Assembly: GCA_037447125.1 (NCBI GenBank)
Contig: JBBIHG010000088.1
Span: 1 to 13,300, forward strand
Origin: UBA2029 sp037447125
GTDB lineage: Bacteria; Chloroflexota; Anaerolineae; Aggregatilineales; Aggregatilineaceae
Direction of reading: 5' to 3'
DNA: 13,300 nucleotides
In this document: one piece after another, positions 6,321 to 13,300 of the stretch
Layout of the letters: every line of letters starts with the position of its first letter
Numbering within the stretch: the first letter of the stretch is position 1
Translations under genes and position numbers: made by a program
The notes under the pieces: model-generated
The model's database searches: none
Seen by the model: the letters and a program-made list of their open reading frames with translations, nothing else
What the model was told of the DNA's origin: nothing

Positions 6321-6986
6321 TCAGTAGAACTTGACGATGATGTCGTCAATCGTGTCAGCAGAGTCCCCGATGCGCCCGCCGGCGTGGAACAGGTGGCGGT
6401 AAATCTCGCGCAGCTTGAGCATCATGATCACGTTGTCGAGGTCTTTGGGCTTGTGGAAGAGGTCCGCCAGCGCCCTGGCGTAGAGCTGCTCCATATTGTT
6501 GCGTACCGCTTTGGCCCGGATGGCATGAATGCTCGCCACGTTGGGGTGTCTGTCTAGCCGCTCGATGGCCAGTTTGATCTCTTCAGCGCCCACCCCCAAC
6601 AGCCCGGCCATCTCGCGCAGGTACGGATTAGGCTCGACCTCGAGGATGTCCATCTCGTTGATGGTGAACCACGTGTCGTCCAGGATGTCGTCCAGAGCGC
6701 GCGAGAGCTTGTACAGGTCTTCGCGGTCAATGGGCGTGACGAAGGTGCGGTTGAGTTCGTCCACCAGGATGCGCAGCAGCTCGTCGGCATCTTTCTCAAG
6801 CTGGCGCACGCGCTGGGCGTTCTTCTTGCTCGGCTTCTCCATGTAGTCCATCAGCGCCGTGGTCGCCTCAATGCCCAGCGCGCACTGCTGGCGCAGGCGC
6901 TCGATGAAGTGGTCCGGCTTGCGGCTGAACCATCCCCGGATGCGCTGCGGAATGGCCGTGAAGAAGCGAATGATGCGGTCAATCAT
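6321..6986 (-). CDS. DUF47 family PhoU-like protein, partner of PiT transporter
   Basis: A 221-residue all-helical cytoplasmic protein of the DUF47/TIGR00153 group, which is of usual length. It is related to PhoU: repeated three-helix bundles with acidic metal-binding motifs. Visible hallmarks are QLEKDADELLRILVDELNRTF (62-82), TPIDREDLYKLSRALDDILDDT (84-105) and the C-terminal LREIYRHLFHAGGRIGDSADTIDDI (192-216). Family knowledge: these proteins are commonly encoded next to PiT phosphate permeases and are thought to modulate them. Here the permease gene is the divergent neighbour rather than the usual operon partner. The ATG at 6986 is preceded by AAGGA at 6996-7000 with 9-base spacing, supporting the start. 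Exact biochemical function is not established. Confidence 0.93.
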   Translation of the reverse strand: MIDRIIRFFTAIPQRIRGWFSRKPDHFIERLRQQCALGIEATTALMDYMEKPSKKNAQRVRQLEKDADELLRILVDELNRTFVTPIDREDLYKLSRALDDILDDTWFTINEMDILEVEPNPYLREMAGLLGVGAEEIKLAIERLDRHPNVASIHAIRAKAVRNNMEQLYARALADLFHKPKDLDNVIMMLKLREIYRHLFHAGGRIGDSADTIDDIIVKFY

Positions 6987-7013
6987 GGTCCGGCTTCCTT
7001 GGGTGAGCGAAGT

Positions 7014-7042
7014 TTGATTAAATCACCTTCAACGGGTAAAAT
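7014..7042 (+). promoter_or_regulatory. Sigma-70-like promoter for the PiT gene
   Basis: TTGATT (7014-7019) and TAAAAT (7037-7042) are separated by exactly 17 bp within an AT-rich stretch that stands out from the GC-rich surroundings. The same stretch contains an imperfect inverted repeat (GGT...ACC, 7035-7052), and the divergent DUF47 gene starts 28 bp to the left, so both genes are probably controlled from here. No clear Pho box was recognised. Confidence 0.6.
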
Positions 7043-7164
7043 TATTTTAACCTTCTTTGTCCGTTTACGCCAGCATGATTCTGGTGAGGGCCAGACTCTG
7101 CTGGCCGCCAGCTCTCCCAGGCGGTGACGCCCTGGCGATCCTGTAGCGAGGTCAGGCAAAACTC
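7043..7164 (+). other. Long leader of the PiT gene with a hairpin and a possible 23-codon upstream frame
   Basis: About 115 bases separate the predicted transcription start from the GTG of the transporter. The leader has a stem GGCCAG/CTGGCC with a 6-base loop at 7089-7106, and an ATG-started frame from 7075 to a TAG ending at 7146, 18 bases before the GTG. The upstream frame has no visible ribosome site, so it may be accidental. I recognise no known riboswitch class. Confidence 0.3.
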
Positions 7165-8157
7165 GTGCTCCCATTCTCAGCAGAAGCTATTCTGCTCATC
7201 ATGATCGCGTTCGTCTTCGGTTTTTACAACGGCCTGCACGACTCGTCGAACGTGGTGGCCACAGTCATCTCGACGCGGGCCATGCGCCCGCGCTGGGCGC
7301 TGTGGATGGCGGCCATCGCCAACACCATCGGCCCGTTGATTCTCGGCGTGGCTGTGGCCGAGACGATCGGCCACGAAGTGGTGGCGGAGAAGGCCGTGAC
7401 GCTGCCGGTTGTCTACGCGGCGCTGCTGGCCGCCATTCTCTGGAACCTGATCACGCTCAAGCTGGGCATTCCCTCCAGCACGTCGCATGCCCTGATCGGT
7501 GGCATGGTGGGGCCGGCGCTCGCCGCATACGGGGCGGACGCGCTGCTGCTCAAGGGTCTGCTCAAGGTGCTGCTGACGCTGTTTCTCTCGCCCATCCTGG
7601 GCATGATCGCCGGCTACTGGATCATCAAGCTGAACTTCCTCCTGGCGCGAGGAGCCTCGCCGCGCGTCAACGCCTGGTTCCAGCGCGGGCAGGTCGTCAC
7701 CGCGGCCACGCTGGCCCTGTCGCACGGCGCCAACGACGCCCAGAAGACGATGGGCGTCATCGCCCTGGGGCTGGTGGCCACCGGCCACATGACGACCTTC
7801 CACATCCCACTGTGGGTGGTCCTGGTCAGCGCGGCGGCCATAGGCACGGGGACGCTCTTCGGCGGCTGGAGCCTGATCCGCACGTTGGGGACTGGCTTCT
7901 ACCGCCTGCGCCCGGTGCACGGCTTCAGCGCCCAGACGGCGTCCAGCGCGGTGATCCTGGGCGCGGCCTTGCTGGGCGGCCCGGTGAGCACGACGCATGT
8001 CGTCAGCTCGGCCATCGTGGGGGCGGGCAGCGCCGAGCGCGTGCAGAAGGTGCGCTGGGGTGTGGTCAACAACATCGTCATGTCATGGTTTCTGACCATC
8101 CCGGCGGCGGCAGCGCTGGGCGCGCTGCTCTACACGATCATCCACCCCTTGTTCTGA
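7165..8157 (+). CDS. pit: PiT family inorganic phosphate transporter
   Basis: A 330-residue polytopic membrane protein importing phosphate (or metal-phosphate) driven by H+ or Na+. The inverted duplicated PiT signature is clear. The first copy is FYNGLHDSSNVVATVISTRAM (20-40); the second is LSHGANDAQKTMGVIALG (185-202). The companion loops are SSTSHALIGGMVG (104-116) and VSTTHVVSSAIVGAG (274-288). About ten hydrophobic segments can be traced. The first motif has GLHDSSN in place of the commoner GANDAAN, a known style in bacterial members paired with DUF47 proteins. The start is a GTG; an AGG-type ribosome site lies roughly a dozen bases before it. It is divergent from the DUF47 gene at 6321-6986, and a role as its regulatory partner is inferred from that. 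Confidence 0.96.
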   Translation: MLPFSAEAILLIMIAFVFGFYNGLHDSSNVVATVISTRAMRPRWALWMAAIANTIGPLILGVAVAETIGHEVVAEKAVTLPVVYAALLAAILWNLITLKLGIPSSTSHALIGGMVGPALAAYGADALLLKGLLKVLLTLFLSPILGMIAGYWIIKLNFLLARGASPRVNAWFQRGQVVTAATLALSHGANDAQKTMGVIALGLVATGHMTTFHIPLWVVLVSAAAIGTGTLFGGWSLIRTLGTGFYRLRPVHGFSAQTASSAVILGAALLGGPVSTTHVVSSAIVGAGSAERVQKVRWGVVNNIVMSWFLTIPAAAALGALLYTIIHPLF

Positions 8158-8196
8158 TCTACCGAACAGATATTCGCCCCGTGCGCGCGAATCCCC

Positions 8197-8202
8197 TATA
8201 CT
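8197..8202 (+). promoter_or_regulatory. Candidate -10 element upstream of rmuC
   Basis: TATACT matches the -10 consensus at five of six positions, about 70 bp before the rmuC start. No convincing -35 box is seen at standard spacing. It would be the promoter for the three-gene group rmuC-lipoprotein-DUF1801. Confidence 0.3.
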
Positions 8203-8272
8203 GACGGGGAAAGCGGCAGATGCACGCACCCAGCCTGTTCGGTGTGTGTGCTAATATGGGGAGTGTTCTCGC

Positions 8273-9328
8273 ATGGATACCGATCTCCTGCTCGTGATCT
8301 TGATAGGACTGGTCGGCGTCAACATCTTGTTCAGTATCTTCCTGGGCCTGGCCATCTATAGCACACGACGCAATGCGCGGAGCGACCAGCAGTTCTCCGA
8401 GAACCTGGCCCGGCTCGCGGCAGAGACGCAGCGGGCCAACACCGATTCCCGCTCGCTGTTCCAACAGTTCGGCGGGCTGACCCACGCCACCGAGCAACTG
8501 CTGAGCGGCAACGAATCGCTGATCGCCGGAGTCGGCGAGCTAAAAGCCACCACAGCGCAGATGGTCGAGATACGCCAGCATCTCTCCGATCTCCAACAGT
8601 TGCTGCAATCTCCGCAACTGCGCGGGGGATTCGGGGAATTCGTGCTTGAAAAGTTGTTGGAGTTGCTGCCACGAGACTGCTATAAGACTCAGTACCGCTT
8701 CCCCAATGGCAACCGGGTAGATGCGATCATTGAGCTTGAAAAGAATCACCTCATCCCGATCGATTCGAAGTTTCCGCGCGACAATTTCCAGCGGTTTATC
8801 ACCGCGCTGGACGAAGTCGAGCGCCAGCGTTACCTGCGACAGTTCGCTGGTGATGTGAGGAAGCACATTGATGATATTGCCGCCAAGTACATTGCGCCGG
8901 CTCAGGGGACGCTGGATTTCGCCTTCATGTTCATCCCCAGCGAAGCCATCTATTATGAGATCGTGACCAATACGCTGGCGGTCGCAGACGGCAGAGACCT
9001 GATCACCTATGCGTTGGAGCGGCACGTGTTCCCTGTCAGCCCGAACACGCTGTTTCCCTACTTGCTCACTGTCTCGCGCGGCCTGAATTATCTGCGCTCG
9101 ACCGACGAGGTACGCCATGCGCTGGCAGAGATGGCCCAGCTTAGGCAAATGCTGGACAGGCAGACCGAGCTATGGAAAAGGGCACGCGAACAGATCACGC
9201 GCGGCCTGAACAACCTCGACGCCGTACAAAGGTGGCTCGAAAGGCTCCAGAACCGAGTCACCCAGCTTAGCCTGCCCAACGGGGAAGCGGACGAGGAACT
9301 ATCTGGAGTGGAGCTGACAGAGCAATGA
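8273..9328 (+). CDS. rmuC: RmuC-family DNA recombination protein
   Basis: A 351-residue member of the RmuC family, proteins with a PD-(D/E)XK-type nuclease-like core that limit inversions between short inverted repeats in E. coli. Residues 5-30 form one membrane segment, and residues about 33-115 are polar helical, likely coiled coil. The core follows: LRGGFGEFVLEKLLE (116-130), NGNRVDAIIEL (145-155) with Asp150, IPIDSKFP (161-168) with Asp164 and Lys166 as catalytic candidates, VRKHIDDIAAKYI (195-207) and FAFMFIPSEAIYYEIV (216-231). It is shorter than E. coli RmuC (about 475 residues), mainly through a shorter coiled coil. A GGGGAG ribosome site lies 9 bases before the ATG. A 60-base sample (8641-8700) has 50% GC, well below neighbouring genes, which may point to separate ancestry. 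Its stop codon overlaps the next start. Confidence 0.95.
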   Translation: MDTDLLLVILIGLVGVNILFSIFLGLAIYSTRRNARSDQQFSENLARLAAETQRANTDSRSLFQQFGGLTHATEQLLSGNESLIAGVGELKATTAQMVEIRQHLSDLQQLLQSPQLRGGFGEFVLEKLLELLPRDCYKTQYRFPNGNRVDAIIELEKNHLIPIDSKFPRDNFQRFITALDEVERQRYLRQFAGDVRKHIDDIAAKYIAPAQGTLDFAFMFIPSEAIYYEIVTNTLAVADGRDLITYALERHVFPVSPNTLFPYLLTVSRGLNYLRSTDEVRHALAEMAQLRQMLDRQTELWKRAREQITRGLNNLDAVQRWLERLQNRVTQLSLPNGEADEELSGVELTEQ

Positions 9329-10032
9329 CCCACAAGCCACACATCCTGGTCAAGCTGATCATAGCCCTGGAGATTGCCGCGCTCGCCCTGGCCGCCTGCG
9401 GCGGGAGCGACCCGTCGCGCAGGCCGGTCGCCGGTGGAAGCCTGCTCAGCGAGACCTTCGACGCGCCGGGCCGTTGGGAAGAGGGCGCCTTCCCCCCGGA
9501 AGCAGCCGACCCGGCCTCGCGCCTGGCCGTGACCGGCGGGCGTTATGAGATCGCCCACCGCGCCGAGCGGGCTGCGTCGTTCACCTGGGGCGCGGGCGGC
9601 AGTGACTATGAAGACGTGATCGTTGAGGTGCGGACGGAACAACTCGGCGCGGAGAAGGACAACCTGTACGGCGTGCTGTGCCGCCTGGCCCAGGACGACG
9701 CCGGCAACTGGAGCGGCTATGCCCTGCTGATCAGCGGCGACGGGCACTACGGCATCGCCGACCTGGCGCGCGGCAGCCTGGGCTTCCTGCTGGAATGGCA
9801 CCAGTCCGGCGCCATCAAGCAGGGGCAGGCCGCCAACACGATCCGCGCTGTGTGCGCGGAGGACTACCTGGCCCTCTACGCCAACGGCGAGTTCCTGGGC
9901 GAGGTGAAGGATAATCTGTATCGCCGGGCCGGGGGGGTCGGGCTGATCGCCGGGGCGAGCCAGGGGCGGGCGGTGCACGTCGCCTTCGACGACCTTAACG
10001 TGTATGAGGTCATGCTGGACAGGGCGGACTAA
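9325..10032 (+). CDS. Predicted lipoprotein with jelly-roll (LamG / DUF1080-like) domain
   Basis: A 235-residue secreted protein. The N-terminus has a basic start, a hydrophobic core (LVKLIIALEIAALALA) and a lipobox ending LAAC with Cys25 as the lipid attachment site. After a short GGSDPSRRP linker, residues about 38-230 look like a single beta-sandwich: SETFDAPGRWEEG at 42-54, a stretch of alternating beta strands, GYALLISGDGHYGIADL, and FDDLNVYEV near the C-terminus. This is the usual outline of concanavalin-like carbohydrate-binding or DUF1080-type domains in Chloroflexota lipoproteins. No catalytic residues can be assigned. The start ATG shares ATGA with the rmuC stop, which implies translational coupling. 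A 60-base sample (9361-9420) has 77% GC, in sharp contrast with rmuC. Function is unknown; membrane-anchored ligand binding is the best guess. Confidence 0.85.
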   Translation: MTHKPHILVKLIIALEIAALALAACGGSDPSRRPVAGGSLLSETFDAPGRWEEGAFPPEAADPASRLAVTGGRYEIAHRAERAASFTWGAGGSDYEDVIVEVRTEQLGAEKDNLYGVLCRLAQDDAGNWSGYALLISGDGHYGIADLARGSLGFLLEWHQSGAIKQGQAANTIRAVCAEDYLALYANGEFLGEVKDNLYRRAGGVGLIAGASQGRAVHVAFDDLNVYEVMLDRAD

Positions 10033-10034
10033 CG

Positions 10035-10409
10035 ATGAGTAAACCAGATACGTCACGGCATGCTCCCGAAGAGGTTGATGCTTACCTCCAGGCCCTGCCG
10101 GATGATGTCCGATCGGCGCTAGAACGAGTTAGAAACATCATTCGAGAAACGGCGCCAGACTGCACCGAGCGGGTCAGTTACCGGATCCCGATATTCCGAC
10201 GGCGAAGAGACCTGGTCGGCCTATCGGCTCACTCGAATCACTGCTCTCTACACGTCATGAGCCCGCCATTGATGAAAGCCATGGCTGAAGAGCTGAAGGG
10301 CGTAGAAGTCGCTGGCGCGACCCTCCATTTCACACCGGAGTCACCCTTGCCCAGGGAACTGATAGAGAAGATTGTCCGGAAGCGTATGGAAGAGTCCGGG
10401 CTTGCCTGA
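10035..10409 (+). CDS. DUF1801 domain protein (YdhG-like)
   Basis: A 124-residue small cytoplasmic protein that matches the whole DUF1801 domain: VDAYLQALPDDVRSALERVR (14-33), IIRETAPDCTERVSYRIPIF (35-54), and the closing LHFTPESPLPRELIEKIVRKRM (97-118). Members fold like frataxin; Bacillus YdhG/Fra has been proposed as an iron chaperone, but most members are uncharacterised, so I do not assign that role. It starts 2 bp after the lipoprotein stop, so it is part of the same transcript. GC is lower than in the lipoprotein gene (55% in bases 10081-10140). Confidence 0.92.
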   Translation: MSKPDTSRHAPEEVDAYLQALPDDVRSALERVRNIIRETAPDCTERVSYRIPIFRRRRDLVGLSAHSNHCSLHVMSPPLMKAMAEELKGVEVAGATLHFTPESPLPRELIEKIVRKRMEESGLA

Positions 10410-10533
10410 CAAGATCACTCTCTGCGCGTTTTCCACACGCATCGGCGGGCAAGCATTGAGTGAGAATCTAGAGGCGACTGCCAGCCCATACGTTGGCCCA
10501 GGCAATCTCTGATCGCTACCCCTCCAAACAAAG

Positions 10534-10563
10534 ACGCCCGCGATTAGCGGTGATCGCGGGCGT
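10534..10563 (-). terminator. Rho-independent terminator of clpC, possibly bidirectional
   Basis: A perfect 11-bp stem (ACGCCCGCGAT and its complement) encloses an 8-base loop. Read on the minus strand it starts 19 bases after the clpC stop and is followed by CTTTGTTT, a partial U-run. It lies between convergent genes, so it may also stop the DUF1801 transcript. Confidence 0.85.
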
Positions 10564-10581
10564 ATATTAGTTCTCGCAGGC

Positions 10582-13080
<2,499 letters not shown>

Positions 13081-13235
13081 GGCGGTGGGTTCCTTGTTTG
13101 CTCCAGCAACTCCGTCAGCCAGATGGCGGACAGACGGACGGGGGCCGTCAACTGATCCGCGCCCCCTACTGTTGAGTCTACACTGAATGGGGAGACAAGG
13201 CTATCAGAAACCCGTTGGAAGCCTGGGGGCTGTGG
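13081..13235. other. Upstream region of clpC without recognised heat-shock operator
   Basis: The ribosome site AAGGA (13091-13095) is visible. I see no CIRCE-like inverted repeat (TTAGCACTC/GAGTGCTAA) and no CtsR heptad pair. A TAGACT at about 13175-13180 on the minus strand is a possible -10, but without a good -35. Confidence 0.4.
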
Positions 13236-13239
13236 TTGA

Positions 13240-13272
13240 CCTCACCTCCAGCCTCGCCGAGCGGGGGTGAGG
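13240..13272. repeat. Short copy of the CCTCACCCCC-type intergenic palindrome
   Basis: CCTCACCTCC (13240-13249) and GGGGGTGAGG (13263-13272) form arms with one mismatch around AGCCTCGCCGAGC. Arms and the AGCCTCGC/GCCGAGCGGGGGTGAGG words match those of the larger element at 3439-3539, without its central 26-bp palindrome. It appears to be an internally shortened relative. Confidence 0.75.
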
Positions 13273-13278
13273 CCCGTA

Positions 13279-13300
13279 GGGGCGTATCGCCATACGCCCC
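13279..13300. repeat. Perfect 9-bp hairpin at the right edge
   Basis: GGGGCGTAT and ATACGCCCC flank a CGCC loop. It directly follows the palindrome copy at 13240-13272. The window ends at its last base, so its full extent is unknown. Confidence 0.75.

Overview
The window looks like ordinary chromosome from a GC-rich bacterium, most likely a member of the Chloroflexota (Anaerolineae-like). This assignment is inference. It rests on the high GC content, the mixture of PdxS, a MocR regulator, PiT with a DUF47 partner, RmuC and ClpC, and intergenic palindromes of the 'CCTCACCCCC...GGGGGTGAGG' type that I associate with such genomes. Nothing in the sequence is phylogenetically decisive.

Layout. 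Positions 1-3315, minus strand: a MocR/PdxR-type regulator (GntR winged helix fused to an aminotransferase-like domain), a secreted DUF3887-alpha/beta hydrolase, and the 5' part of pdxS, the PLP synthase, which runs off the left edge. Copies of a short AGGACCA-type box lie in front of both the regulator and the hydrolase, suggesting a small PLP-responsive regulon. Positions 3316-3649 carry no gene but hold a nested palindromic, inverted-repeat element. Positions 3650-6034, minus strand: two adjacent GT4-type glycosyltransferases 9 bp apart, probably for a surface polysaccharide. Positions 6145-6296, plus strand: a promoter, tRNA-Arg(CCU) and a terminator-like palindrome. Positions 6321-8157: a divergent pair, a DUF47 PhoU-like protein (minus) and a PiT phosphate transporter (plus), sharing an AT-rich control region. 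Positions 8273-10409, plus strand: rmuC, a lipoprotein gene overlapping it by 4 bp, and a DUF1801 gene 2 bp further on. Positions 10582-13080, minus strand: clpC, convergent with the previous group across a strong hairpin terminator. The right edge holds a second copy of the intergenic palindrome type and a separate perfect hairpin.

Together the genes cover cofactor (PLP) supply and its control, envelope glycosylation, phosphate uptake, DNA maintenance and protein quality control. I did not find a convincing new defence, mobile or biosynthetic system. The most interesting items are the candidate MocR operator boxes shared by the regulator and the hydrolase, the nested palindromic element, and the composition contrast within the rmuC-lipoprotein-DUF1801 group.
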